This document shows, piece by piece, positions 51,307 to 61,031 of a stretch of 64,000 bases of DNA. The notes below the pieces were generated by a model. That model was not told where the DNA came from. It searched no databases and saw only the letters and a list, made by a program, of their open reading frames with translations. Numbering within the stretch: the stretch's first letter is position 1; every line of letters begins with the position of its first letter. Both the position numbers and the translations under genes were made by a program. Origin of the DNA: Pyxidicoccus trucidator (lineage in GTDB: Bacteria > Myxococcota > Myxococcia > Myxococcales > Myxococcaceae); NCBI RefSeq assembly GCF_010894435.1, contig NZ_JAAIXZ010000004.1:600242-664241 (forward strand), written 5' to 3'.

Positions 51307-54234
51307 GTGAAGCACATGACTCGTGGACAGAGGTGGCGAAGGGTGTGCCCGGGGGCGCGCGCCGTGGCGCTGGCGCTGGGGCTGCTCGTGCCGGTGCTCG
51401 TGGCCCAGGCCCAGGCCGTGGCCAGGTCCGACGGCGGTGTGGCCGACGCGGCCGTGTCCGCCCCGGTGGAAGCCGAGGTGGACCTGCAGCGCACGGACGC
51501 GGGCTGGGCCCTGTATCCGGGCGACCTCGCGGCTCCCGGCTCGGAGTCGGACGCAGGCGTGCCCCAGCAGGCCTTCGTGCCGCCGTCGCTGGTGGCGGAC
51601 TCGCCCGCGCCGTACCCGCCGCAGCTCGCGACGGAGGGCGTGGCGGGCGTGGTGAAGCTGGAGCTGCTCCTCGACGAGGCGGGCGAGGTGGACAGCGCCA
51701 CGCTGGTGGAGGGCGTCCACCCGCTGCTGGACAGGGCCGCGCTGCACGCCGCGCCCTCGCTGCGCTTCTCACCGGCCACGCTGGACGGGAAGCCGGTGCA
51801 GGTGCGCCTCTTCTTCGAGTACCGCTTCGAGGCGCCTCTTCCCATGGCCGGCGTCGATGGCGGCGCGCCGGAAGGGCCCGTGACGCTGCGCGGCCTGGTG
51901 CGCACCAAGGGCAACCGTCGCCCCATCGCCGGCGCCACGCTGCTGTCGGACCAGCTGGCGGACGCGCCGGTGCAGACGGACGCGCAGGGCCGCTTCGAGG
52001 CGCGCTGGCCGGTGGGCGTCCACAGGGTCCGCGTGCTGGCGCCCGGCCACAAGCCCTTCGTCTTCCGCGAGGCGCTCAACGCGAAGGAGGCCCTGGAGGT
52101 GGTGTACGGGCTGGAGCCGACCGTCATCAACCCGTACGAGACGGTGGTGCGCGGCGACCGCGAGCGCACCGAGGTGAGCCGCATCACGCTGCATGACGCC
52201 GAATTGCGCGAGGTGCCCGGCACCATGGGCGACCCGTTCCGCGTCGTCATGCTGATGCCGGGCGTGGGCAGCATGCTGTCCGGCGTGGCCTATCCGGTGG
52301 TGCGCGGCAGCCAGCCCGCGTCCACGGGCTACTTCCTGGACGGCATCCGCGTCCCCATCCTCTTCCACCTGTTCCTCGGGCCGGCCGTCATCCACCCGGA
52401 CTTCATCGACGCCATCGACTTCTATCCGGGCACGCCGCCGCCGAAGTACGGGCGGTTGATGGGAGGCGCCATCGACGGGCGCCTCAGCCGCCCGCGCGAC
52501 GACGGCGTCCACGGAAGCGCGTACGCGGACCTCATCAACGCCGGCTTCTTCATCGAGACGCCCTTCGAGGACACCCGCACCAACGTCAGCGTCGCCGGCC
52601 GCTACTCGTACACGCCGTGGATCATCGCCCTGGCCGCCAACAGCCTGCAGGGCCAGCCGGCGCCGGGCCGGGAGAACCCGAAGGTGGTGCTCGACTTCTG
52701 GGACTACCAGGCCCGCATCGAGCAGGACATCGGCAAGGGCAAGCTGCGGCTGTTCGCCTTCGGCTCCTCGGACACCTTCGGCACCGAGGCGCAGGATGCG
52801 TCCGGTGAGACAGCGCTCCAGTCCATCATCTTCCACCGCGTGGACCTGCGGTACCGCCAGCCGGTGGGCCCCGGCGAGCTGGAGGTGGGCGCCACGTGGG
52901 GGCTGGACCGCTTCGCCTTCATCAACGAGGACGTGGCCGACAACGCCAACGCCCTCTACATCGACCAGGGCACCTGGTCCGCGCGCCTGGGCTACACGAT
53001 GCCGGTGTCCCCGCGACTGTCCCTGCGCGCGGGCGCGGACATCGACCACAAGCGCGCCATCGTCGACCTGCTGGACGAAGGGGGCAACGGCTCCGAGCAG
53101 GTGGAGACGGCGCCGGTGGCGCTGGGCACCTTCATGGGCGCGTGGGTGGAGGCGGTGTGGCAGCCGGACGACAAGTGGAGCGTGGTGCCCGGCTTTCGCG
53201 TGGACAACTACCACCTGTCCCCCAGCATCGACCGGGAGGCGCTGGAGCCGCGCCTCACCGTGCGCCGGAAGATGACGGACCGGCTCACCCTCAAGGGCGG
53301 CGCGGGCCTCTTCCACCAGCCGCCCACCTCCCTCATCAGCCTGCCCGTGGTGGACGTGGGCAGCCTGCTGTTGGGGCTCCAGGAGGGCGTGCAGGTGTCC
53401 GCGGGCCTCGAGTGGAAGGCGTGGAAGGACCTGGAGGTGGGGCTGGACGTCTACGTCAACCCCATGCTGCGCACGGTGGAGCTGACGCCCTTCTCCGACG
53501 AGGGACTGGTGGACGAGGTGGACCCCGACCTTCCCGATGACGTGACGACGGAGGGCGCGCGCTACGCCCGCGCCCAGCGCCGCGCGTTCCAGGAAGAGGA
53601 CCCGGACGACCCCTTCATCCCCGACCGTGGCGAAATCGACTTCCCGGACTTCACGAGCACCGGCCTCGCCTACGGGATGGAGTTGCTGCTGCGCCACCCG
53701 CTGGGCAACAACTGGTTCGGGTGGCTGTCCTACTCGCTGCAGCGCAGCACCCGCCGCACGAAGTTCCACCGCTACGACAGCGCGGGCAACGTCATCGGCG
53801 AGGCGGAGGCCGACCTGCCCTTCGTCTTCGACCAGACGCACATCGTCAACCTGGTGCTCAGCTACAAGTTCTCCAACAGCATCACCGTGGGCGGCGTGGT
53901 CCACTTCAACACCGGCCGTCCGGAGGCCGGCGCGCTGGGCACCGCCACGCACCGCCCTGGCACGGACACGGCGACGCAGCGGGCCATCTGGGTGCGCTCC
54001 CAGCGGGACCGCGTGGACCGGCTGCCGGGCTTCCTCCGCTTCGACGTGCGCGTGTCCAAGGCGTGGGTGTACGACTCCTTCAACCTGGAGGCCTACCTGG
54101 ACATGCTCAACGTCACCATCAGCCGGGAGACGGTGGGCTTCGAGTACACCGGCGGCGGCGGACGGCCCCTGACGAAGGAAGCGGTGGGGCTGCCCATCGT
54201 CCTGCCCATCCTCGGCGTGAAGGGCCGCTACTGA
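51307..54234 (+). CDS. TonB-dependent receptor with an N-terminal TonB C-terminal domain
   Basis: This is a 975-residue outer-membrane receptor. After the signal peptide, residues about 88-175 look like a TonB C-terminal domain (APYPPQLATEGVAGVVKLEL, ALHAAPSLRFSPATLDGKPV), normally found at the end of the energy-transducing TonB protein. A carboxypeptidase-regulatory-like domain (about 190-265), a plug (about 290-400, GSQPASTGYFLDGIRVP) and a 22-strand barrel to the C-terminus follow. The start is GTG 51307. ATG 51316 is equally plausible. A receptor carrying its own TonB-like domain is unusual outside a few myxobacterial families. The imported substrate is unknown. Confidence 0.85.
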   Translation: MKHMTRGQRWRRVCPGARAVALALGLLVPVLVAQAQAVARSDGGVADAAVSAPVEAEVDLQRTDAGWALYPGDLAAPGSESDAGVPQQAFVPPSLVADSPAPYPPQLATEGVAGVVKLELLLDEAGEVDSATLVEGVHPLLDRAALHAAPSLRFSPATLDGKPVQVRLFFEYRFEAPLPMAGVDGGAPEGPVTLRGLVRTKGNRRPIAGATLLSDQLADAPVQTDAQGRFEARWPVGVHRVRVLAPGHKPFVFREALNAKEALEVVYGLEPTVINPYETVVRGDRERTEVSRITLHDAELREVPGTMGDPFRVVMLMPGVGSMLSGVAYPVVRGSQPASTGYFLDGIRVPILFHLFLGPAVIHPDFIDAIDFYPGTPPPKYGRLMGGAIDGRLSRPRDDGVHGSAYADLINAGFFIETPFEDTRTNVSVAGRYSYTPWIIALAANSLQGQPAPGRENPKVVLDFWDYQARIEQDIGKGKLRLFAFGSSDTFGTEAQDASGETALQSIIFHRVDLRYRQPVGPGELEVGATWGLDRFAFINEDVADNANALYIDQGTWSARLGYTMPVSPRLSLRAGADIDHKRAIVDLLDEGGNGSEQVETAPVALGTFMGAWVEAVWQPDDKWSVVPGFRVDNYHLSPSIDREALEPRLTVRRKMTDRLTLKGGAGLFHQPPTSLISLPVVDVGSLLLGLQEGVQVSAGLEWKAWKDLEVGLDVYVNPMLRTVELTPFSDEGLVDEVDPDLPDDVTTEGARYARAQRRAFQEEDPDDPFIPDRGEIDFPDFTSTGLAYGMELLLRHPLGNNWFGWLSYSLQRSTRRTKFHRYDSAGNVIGEAEADLPFVFDQTHIVNLVLSYKFSNSITVGGVVHFNTGRPEAGALGTATHRPGTDTATQRAIWVRSQRDRVDRLPGFLRFDVRVSKAWVYDSFNLEAYLDMLNVTISRETVGFEYTGGGGRPLTKEAVGLPIVLPILGVKGRY

Positions 54235-54318
54235 GCAGCGCGAGTGATGGATAGCTCACGCTTGTCCGGCCGCCCTGCCGCCAGCCTGCCCGTGACGGGC
54301 GCGCCGACGATGTAATCC

Positions 54319-54324
54319 TATAAT
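54319..54324 (+). promoter_or_regulatory. Perfect -10 box upstream of the hybrid kinase
   Basis: TATAAT at 54319-54324 lies in a locally AT-rich patch 84 bp before ATG 54408. No good -35 box sits at 17 bp. GTGACG is 21 bp upstream. Confidence 0.45.
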
Positions 54325-54407
54325 GGTCGTTGTTCTCCTGGCCCGGCTCCCCACCGGGCCAGGGCTCCGGACGCACTCCGGACCGCCGTACATCAGGTGA
54401 CCACTTC

Positions 54408-56774
54408 ATGTTCCAGGACGGGATTCCGACGATGGCCGAGTGGCTGGAGCGACTGGGAACCCGCAATGCCGTGACTGCGCCGAATCTGTCGGTGGCGGCC
54501 CTGATGCCTCCTCCCGAGGAGGCCGCGAACCGTCCCGAGGTGTCGGGCTCCGAGCCCCCGGCGGTGCTGCTGGTGGACGACAACGCCGCCAACCTGGTGT
54601 CGCTGGAGGCCATCCTCGAGCCGCTGGGGGTGCGGATGGACAAGGCGTCCTCCGGGGAGCAGGCCCTGCGCTTCCTCCTGCGCGAGGACTACGCCGTCAT
54701 CCTCCTGGACGTGCGGATGGCGGGGCTGAGCGGCTTCGAGACGGCCTCGCTCATCAAGCAGCGCGAGCGCACGCGCAACGTCCCCATCATCTTCCTCACC
54801 GCCTACGGCCGCGACGACGTGGAGCTCGTCACCGGCTACGCCACCGGCGCGGTGGACTTCCTGCAGAAGCCCTTCCCGCCGGAGGTGCTGCGCTCGAAGG
54901 TGTCCGTCTTCGTGGACCTGTTCCGCGCGCAGCAGCAGGTGCGCCGCCAGTCGGAGCTGCTGAAGCAGAAGGAGTCCGAGGCCCGGGACTCCGCGCTGCG
55001 CGCGTCCGGCTACATCGACCGGCTGCGGGACTTCGCCGCCCGGCTGTCCGAGTCCACCACGGTGGAGCAGGTGTGCCGCGCCCTCTTCGAGCAGGGGCTG
55101 GTGGCCGCCGGAGCGAAGGCGGGCGCCGTCAACCTGCTGGACGCGACGGGCGAGGCGCTCGAAATCGTGGACTCCATGGGCTACCCGGAGTCGGTGCTGG
55201 CCCAGTGGCGCCGCATCCCGCTGGGCCTGCCCATTCCGCTCACCGATTCCGTGCGGGAGCGGCGGCCCATCTGGCTGGGCTCGGTGCGCGAGTGGCGGGA
55301 GCAGTACCCGGACGTGGAGGTGCGGGGAATTCACGAGGCGGCCATCGCCCTGCCGCTGCTGGTGAAGGGCCGGGCGCTGGGCGCCATCGGCCTGTCCTTC
55401 GCGCGCGAGCGGGCCTTCACGGAGATGGACCGGGCCTTCTTCACCGCGCTGGCGCATGCGTGCGCGCAGGCGCTGGAGCGGGTGCGGCTGTCCTCCGAGG
55501 AGCGCCGGGCGCATGAGCAGGCCCGCGCCGCCGCCGCGCGGCTCCAGCTGCTGGGCGAGGCCTCCGACGCGTTCAGCGTCACCAACCGCGACCTGGACGT
55601 GCTGCTGGACACCATTGCCCGTCAGGTGTCCCGGACGCTGGCGGAGTCGTGCGCCCTCCTCCTGCTGTCCGAGGACGGTGAGCGGCTGGAGCTGGGCACC
55701 TTCCACCACGAGGACGCGGAGGTGGCGACGCTCTACCGCCAGGTGCTCCAGGCACCGCTGTCGTCGGGCGAGGGCTTCAGCGGGCGCGTGCTGCAGAGCG
55801 GCCAGTCCCAGCTCATTCCCGTGCTCACGCAGGAGCTGCTGCTGGCCCTGGTGAAGCCCGAGCATCAGGAGGCGGTCCGGCGCTTCCCCGTCCACAGTCT
55901 GGTCGGCGTCCCCCTGCGGATGCAGGGCCGCGTGGTGGGCGTGCTGTCGGTCTGCCGCTTCAGCGCGGGCCGGCCCTTCACGCGGGAGGACCAGGGCCTG
56001 GTGGAGGAGCTGGCGGCGAAGGCGGCGCTCTCCATCGAAAACGCGCGCCTGTTCGCGGAGCAGCAGCGCACCCAGGAGGAGCTGCGCCGCCGCGCCGAGT
56101 TCGAGCAGCAGCTGGTGGGCATCGTCTCCCATGACTTGCGCAACCCGCTGGCGGCCATCTCCATGTCCGCGGGGCTGCTGGAGAAGAAGGGCGAGCTGTC
56201 CGACTCGCAGAAGCGCATGGTGGTGCGCATCAACCAGGCCACCGAGCGCGCGGCGCGGATGATTCGCGACCTGCTGGACTTCACCAAGGCGCGACTGGGC
56301 GGTGGCATCGCCCTGCACCGCCAGCCCACGGACCTGAAGGACGTGGTGCACCAGGTGCTGGACGAGCTGCTGGTGGCGCACCCCGGGCGGCACGTGGAGC
56401 TGGACCTGGGGGCCGAGCTGAAGGGCGAGTGGGACCCGGACCGCATCGCCCAGGTGCTGACGAACCTCCTTGGCAACGCGCTGGCCTACAGCCCCGCCGG
56501 CGCGCCGGTGCGGGTGGGCGCGCGCGTGGACGGGGAGCAGGCGCTGCTGACGGTCTTCAACGGCGGTGACCCCATTCCCCCGGAGCTGCTACCGCGCCTG
56601 TTCGAGCCGATGACGCGCGGGACGCTGAAGGAGGGCCAGTCCAGCCGGAGCATCGGCCTGGGGCTCTACATCGTCCGCGACATCGTCCGCGGGCACGGCG
56701 GTGGCGTGGACGTGGTGTCCTCCGCGGAGCACGGCACCACCTTCACCGTGTGGCTTCCCCGCTACGGGGCGTGA
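54408..56774 (+). CDS. REC-GAF-GAF hybrid sensor histidine kinase
   Basis: This is a 788-residue cytoplasmic protein. A receiver domain (about 50-170) comes first, with VLLVDDNAAN and phospho-acceptor Asp101 in VILLDVRMAG. Two GAF domains (about 215-370 and 395-550) and a HisKA with His575 in GIVSHDLRNPLAAI follow, then a HATPase (about 675-785) ending GLGLYIVRDIV. Receiver-first kinases usually receive phosphate from another kinase, which then tunes autophosphorylation. All catalytic boxes are intact. ATG 54408 is preceded by AGGTGA. A frame to 54330 adds an unrelated N-terminus. Confidence 0.85.
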   Translation: MFQDGIPTMAEWLERLGTRNAVTAPNLSVAALMPPPEEAANRPEVSGSEPPAVLLVDDNAANLVSLEAILEPLGVRMDKASSGEQALRFLLREDYAVILLDVRMAGLSGFETASLIKQRERTRNVPIIFLTAYGRDDVELVTGYATGAVDFLQKPFPPEVLRSKVSVFVDLFRAQQQVRRQSELLKQKESEARDSALRASGYIDRLRDFAARLSESTTVEQVCRALFEQGLVAAGAKAGAVNLLDATGEALEIVDSMGYPESVLAQWRRIPLGLPIPLTDSVRERRPIWLGSVREWREQYPDVEVRGIHEAAIALPLLVKGRALGAIGLSFARERAFTEMDRAFFTALAHACAQALERVRLSSEERRAHEQARAAAARLQLLGEASDAFSVTNRDLDVLLDTIARQVSRTLAESCALLLLSEDGERLELGTFHHEDAEVATLYRQVLQAPLSSGEGFSGRVLQSGQSQLIPVLTQELLLALVKPEHQEAVRRFPVHSLVGVPLRMQGRVVGVLSVCRFSAGRPFTREDQGLVEELAAKAALSIENARLFAEQQRTQEELRRRAEFEQQLVGIVSHDLRNPLAAISMSAGLLEKKGELSDSQKRMVVRINQATERAARMIRDLLDFTKARLGGGIALHRQPTDLKDVVHQVLDELLVAHPGRHVELDLGAELKGEWDPDRIAQVLTNLLGNALAYSPAGAPVRVGARVDGEQALLTVFNGGDPIPPELLPRLFEPMTRGTLKEGQSSRSIGLGLYIVRDIVRGHGGGVDVVSSAEHGTTFTVWLPRYGA

Positions 56775-56850
56775 GGTAGCGTGGGGGGCGGTGCACCCCA
56801 CCTCGCTGTGAAAGGAGCGGCTCCCTCTCCCGGAGGGGGTCGGCCACCTC

Positions 56851-59076
56851 ATGCGCTACCTCGTCGCGGCGCTCGCCCTGCTGAGCGCTCCCGTCCTGGC
56901 CCAATCGAAGCCCTCGGCTTCTCCCCAGTCCGTGGCGGAGCCTTCGCTCCCCCGGCAGCTGGCGGAGACGAGCTATTTCAGCGTGGGGCGTCCCGGCCTC
57001 ACGAGCATCACCCCCGACGAAAAGACCGTCTATTTCCTCCGGGCCTCGCCCACCTCCCGGCTCCAGACGCTCTTCGCCTTCGACGTGGCGACGGGCCAGA
57101 CGCGCGAGGTGCTCACCCCGGAGGCGCTCCTGAAGGGCGCGGAGGAGACGCTCTCCGCCGAGGAGAAGGCCCGGCGCGAGCGCATGCGCCTGCGCGCCTC
57201 GGGCTTCACCTCCTTCGAGCTGACCCGTGACGGCGAGAAGCTGCGGCTGGGGCTGTCCGGCCGGCTGTACGTGGTGGAGCGCGCCTCCGGGAAGGTGACG
57301 GAGGTGAAGACGGGGCCCGGCGTCATCGACCCGAGCTTCTCTCCCGACGGCCGGCAGGTGGCGTACGTGCGCGACAACGACGTCTACCGCGTGGAGCTGG
57401 CCTCCAACCGGGAGCACCGGGTGACGCGCGGCGGGACACCGGGGAAGCCCCACGGCCTGGCCGAGTTCCTCGCCCAGGAGGAGATGGGCCGCTACTCGGG
57501 CTACTGGTGGAGCCCGGACGCGAAGCTCCTCGCGTACACGGAGGTGGACACGGCCGGGATGGAGCAGTTCACCATCGTCGACGTCATGCACCCGGAGGCC
57601 GGCGCCCAGCGCTTCCCGTACCCGCGCGCGGGCCAGGCCAACGCGAAGGTGCGGCTGGGCCTCATCCCCGCGACGGGCGGCAGGACGACGTGGGTGGACT
57701 GGGACGCCGGGAAGTACCCGTACCTGGCCGCCGTCACGTGGCCGGAGAAGGGGCCGCTGACGCTGCTGGTGCAGAACCGCCTGCAGACGGAGGAGCAGGT
57801 GCTCGCGGTGGACGTGAAGACGGGCCGCACGCGCGTGCTGCTCACGGAGCAGGACGAGGCGTGGCTGGACTTGTATCCGCCCTTCCCCCACTGGCTCCCG
57901 GACGGCAGCGGCTTCCTCTGGCTCACCGAGCGCAACGGCGCCCACGAGGTGGAGCTGCGCAACGCGGACGGGAGCCTCGCGCGCTCGCTGGTGAAGCCCG
58001 ACGCGGGCTTCCGCGCCCTGGTGCGCTACCTCCCCGAGGAGGACACGCTCTACTTCCTCGGCGGCCCCAACCCCACCGAGCGCTACCTGTGGTGCGTGGT
58101 GAAGGGCGGGGCGCCCACGCGGGTGACGTCGGGCGGCCCGGCGCTGGAGTCCGCGCGGATGAGCGAGAAGGGCGGCCTGCTCACGCTGTCCACCGAGGGG
58201 CCCACGAGCCTGCGGCGCGTCCACGTGCTGAAGTCGGACGGCACGCGCGTGGGCGAGCTGCCCTCCGTGGCGAAGGAGCCTCCCTTCCAGCCGCGCCTCG
58301 AAGTCCGGCAGGTGGGCAAGGAGGGCTTCTGGGCGTCCATCGTCCGCCCGCGCTACTTCAAGCCGGGCGTGAAGCTGCCCGTCATCGTGGACGTGTACGG
58401 CGGCGCCATCGCCACCAGCGTCCACCAGAGCATGGTGCAGCACCTCATGGCGCAGTGGATGGCGGACCAGGGCTTCCTCGTCGTGAAGTTCGACGGGCGC
58501 GGCACGCCGCTGCGGGGGCGCGAGTGGCAGCGGGCCGTGAAATACAACCTGGGAATGGTGACGCTGGATGACCAGGTCGCCGCCCTGAAGGCGCTCGCCG
58601 CGGAAGTGCCCGAGGTGGACGTGCAGCGCGCGGGCATCGTCGGGTGGAGCCACGGGGGCTACATCAGCGCGCTCGCCGCCATGGAGCGGCCGGACGTCTT
58701 CAAGGCCGCCGTGGCCGGCGCGCTGGTGGCGGACTGGCGCGACTACGACACGCACGTCTCCGAGCGCCTGCTGGGCCTGCCCCAGGAGCACCCGGAGGCG
58801 TACGACCGGAGCTCGCTGCTCACCTACGCGAAGCAGGACAAGCCCATCGGCAAGCTGCTGCTCATCCACGGCACCGCCGACGACAACGTCTACTTCTTCC
58901 ACACGCTGAAGCTGTCGGACGCGCTGTTCCGCGCCGGCCGGCCGCACGAGGTGCTGCCCTTGAGCGGCTTCACGCACATGGTGGCGGATCCGCTCGTCAG
59001 CGAGCGCCTGGAGGAGCGGGTGATGCGGCACTTCCGGGAGCACCTGTCGCCGGCCCCGGGCGTCACGAGCCGTTGA
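56851..59076 (+). CDS. Dipeptidyl peptidase IV-like serine peptidase (S9)
   Basis: This is a 741-residue exported peptidase with a signal peptide ending near LAQ. A beta-propeller (about 45-490) precedes the alpha/beta hydrolase domain (about 500-741). The catalytic triad is Ser600 in GWSHGGY, Asp677/678 in GTADDNVYF, and His709 in GFTHMV. The double-Glu motif that anchors the free N-terminus of the substrate is present as QEEMGRYSGYWW (Glu210 and Glu211), a hallmark of DPP-IV. It should remove dipeptides, probably X-Pro or X-Ala, from peptides in the periplasm or outside the cell, fitting a predatory, protein-degrading lifestyle. Confidence 0.88.
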   Translation: MRYLVAALALLSAPVLAQSKPSASPQSVAEPSLPRQLAETSYFSVGRPGLTSITPDEKTVYFLRASPTSRLQTLFAFDVATGQTREVLTPEALLKGAEETLSAEEKARRERMRLRASGFTSFELTRDGEKLRLGLSGRLYVVERASGKVTEVKTGPGVIDPSFSPDGRQVAYVRDNDVYRVELASNREHRVTRGGTPGKPHGLAEFLAQEEMGRYSGYWWSPDAKLLAYTEVDTAGMEQFTIVDVMHPEAGAQRFPYPRAGQANAKVRLGLIPATGGRTTWVDWDAGKYPYLAAVTWPEKGPLTLLVQNRLQTEEQVLAVDVKTGRTRVLLTEQDEAWLDLYPPFPHWLPDGSGFLWLTERNGAHEVELRNADGSLARSLVKPDAGFRALVRYLPEEDTLYFLGGPNPTERYLWCVVKGGAPTRVTSGGPALESARMSEKGGLLTLSTEGPTSLRRVHVLKSDGTRVGELPSVAKEPPFQPRLEVRQVGKEGFWASIVRPRYFKPGVKLPVIVDVYGGAIATSVHQSMVQHLMAQWMADQGFLVVKFDGRGTPLRGREWQRAVKYNLGMVTLDDQVAALKALAAEVPEVDVQRAGIVGWSHGGYISALAAMERPDVFKAAVAGALVADWRDYDTHVSERLLGLPQEHPEAYDRSSLLTYAKQDKPIGKLLLIHGTADDNVYFFHTLKLSDALFRAGRPHEVLPLSGFTHMVADPLVSERLEERVMRHFREHLSPAPGVTSR

Positions 59077-59085
59077 CGTGCGGAA

Positions 59086-59101
59086 TGCTCACGGGTGAGC
59101 A
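59086..59101 (+). terminator. Small hairpin after the peptidase gene
   Basis: TGCTCA (59086-59091) and TGAGCA (59096-59101) form a 6-bp stem with a 4-nt loop, 10 bp after the stop. It is weak by itself. Confidence 0.35.
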
Positions 59102-59222
59102 CTGCACCCGGTGGGTGTACCCGGGGGCAGGCTCGCACCGCCGGGGACATGGCACTCTCCGTCCTCCGCCGCGCGCAGCCTGTCCGGCGGGCGTGGCGCC
59201 ATGCGCGCCCGGGGGAAGTCCA

Positions 59223-60839
59223 ATGGCGGGTCTGTCAGCGCTACCCGGGGTCGCCCCGGCATGGACGCCCCATGCGGGAAGCCCGGCACCCTGCATCCTC
59301 TTCGAGCCGGTGCGAGCACCCGCCGGCGACGTGCTCGACTTCCATTGCGCGTCGCTCAACGCGGCCGCGGAGGACGTGGTGCGCGACTGGGGGCTGGAGC
59401 CGCGCCTGTCGTCCTGGCCGGCCGGGGGCGTGAGCGGGCTGGCGGTGGAGGACTGTGTGCGCCTGGGTGCCACCGGCGTGCCGCTGTCCGTCCCCCTGCG
59501 GGTGCGGCGCGAGGGCGTGGACGCGCGCTTCCAGGCGGTGGCGGTGAGGGAAGGGGAGGGCTTCGCGCTGTGGCTGCTGCCCCCGGTGGAGGAGGACGCG
59601 CAGGCGCTGCGCGAGACGCTGGAGCGCGAGCGCGAGGCCCGGCGCAAGGCGGAGGCGGCGCTGGAGGGCGCGAGGGCCACGCAGGCCGAGCATGAGCAGG
59701 CGGAGGCCACGCTGCGCGAGGCGGAGGAGCGCTACCGGCTGGCGGCGCGCGCCACCCATGACGTGCTGTGGGACTGGGACCTGGCCACCGGCGCCGTGCG
59801 CTGGGAGGCGAGCCCGGGGGAGTTGTTCGGCTACGGCCCGGACACGTCCACCCACGGGCTGGACTGGTGGGCGGTGCGCGTGCACCCCGACGAGCGCGAG
59901 GCGGCGGCCGCCGGCCTGCGGGACTTCGTGGCCTCCACGCGCGCCGCGTGGCAGGCGGAGTACCGCTTCCTGCGCGGCGATGGCACCTGGGCCCATGTGC
60001 TGGACAGGGGCGTGCTGGCGCGCGACGGGGCGGGCCGGCCGGTGCGGATGATTGGCTCGATGATGGACATGACCGAGCGCCACCGCGCGCTGGAGCGCCT
60101 GTCGGAGGAGGCGCGGTTCCGCGAGCGCTTCATCGGCATCCTCGGCCATGACCTCCGCAACCCGCTGAACGCCATCTCCCTGTCCGCGCGGGCCCTGCGG
60201 CGGCGCAGCGCGCACAACTCCAACCATCAGCAACTGGCCCAGCGAATCGAGCGGAGCGCGGCGCGGATGGGGACGATGATTTCCGACATCCTCGACCTCA
60301 CCCGCGCGCGGCTGTCGGGCGGCATCCCCCTGAACCTGGCGCCGGTGAACCTCACCACCGTGTGCAGGCAGGTGGTGGAGGAGCTGACGGCCGCGTGGCC
60401 GGAGCGCTACATCGCCTTCGACGTGGACGGCCGCGCGGACGGCGTCTGGGACGCGGACCGGCTGGCGCAGGTGCTCAGCAACCTGGTGGGCAACGCGCTG
60501 GAGCATGGCGCGCAGGATGCGCCGGTGATTCTGCGTTGCATGGAACAGGACGTGTGGCAGGTCCTCGAGGTCAATAACCCGGGTGCGCCCATACCCGCGC
60601 CGCAGCTCGCGACGCTGTTCGACCCGTTCCGCCAGGCCAGCACGGCTCGCGAGAAGGGCCGGCGGCGGGGTGGGCTGGGACTCGGCTTGTTCATCGTGCG
60701 AGAGATTGTCCAGGCCCATGGAGGCAGCGTGCACGTGAGCTCTTCCGAGCACGACGGCACCACCTTCACGGTGTCACTGCCGCGTGACGCACGGGCCGCG
60801 CGTGCGGCCGCGACGGTGAGCGCACCGCGCGGCGCCTGA
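59223..60839 (+). CDS. PAS sensor histidine kinase
   Basis: This is a 538-residue cytoplasmic kinase. A degenerate PAS-like domain (about 20-125) is followed by a coiled coil (about 125-165) of Glu/Ala/Arg heptads, a PAS_3 domain (about 170-285, WDWDLATGAVRWEASPG), a HisKA with His309 in GILGHDLRNPLNAISLS and a HATPase (about 415-520) with GLGLGLFIVREIV. It belongs to the same subfamily as the kinases at 18545, 40680 and 54408. It shares DLTRARLSGGIPL after the H-box. ATG 59223 follows GGGGGAAG and is preferred to the longer open frame. Confidence 0.82.
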   Translation: MAGLSALPGVAPAWTPHAGSPAPCILFEPVRAPAGDVLDFHCASLNAAAEDVVRDWGLEPRLSSWPAGGVSGLAVEDCVRLGATGVPLSVPLRVRREGVDARFQAVAVREGEGFALWLLPPVEEDAQALRETLEREREARRKAEAALEGARATQAEHEQAEATLREAEERYRLAARATHDVLWDWDLATGAVRWEASPGELFGYGPDTSTHGLDWWAVRVHPDEREAAAAGLRDFVASTRAAWQAEYRFLRGDGTWAHVLDRGVLARDGAGRPVRMIGSMMDMTERHRALERLSEEARFRERFIGILGHDLRNPLNAISLSARALRRRSAHNSNHQQLAQRIERSAARMGTMISDILDLTRARLSGGIPLNLAPVNLTTVCRQVVEELTAAWPERYIAFDVDGRADGVWDADRLAQVLSNLVGNALEHGAQDAPVILRCMEQDVWQVLEVNNPGAPIPAPQLATLFDPFRQASTAREKGRRRGGLGLGLFIVREIVQAHGGSVHVSSSEHDGTTFTVSLPRDARAARAAATVSAPRGA

Positions 60840-61031
60840 GTCATTACAGACGAGAAAGTCTTCCGTGTGGCTGTCTCACGGTGGAGAGTCAGGCGGAACA
60901 CGGAATACGTGTTTGCCGCAGGACCGAGATGTTCGATCTGCACGCGGGGACACCTGTCAGCCCGAGCGGGAAGCACTACCCGTTGTCGTGACCGCACGAA
61001 CCGCGGTCACCCCCAACGCGGAGGCTGTCCC

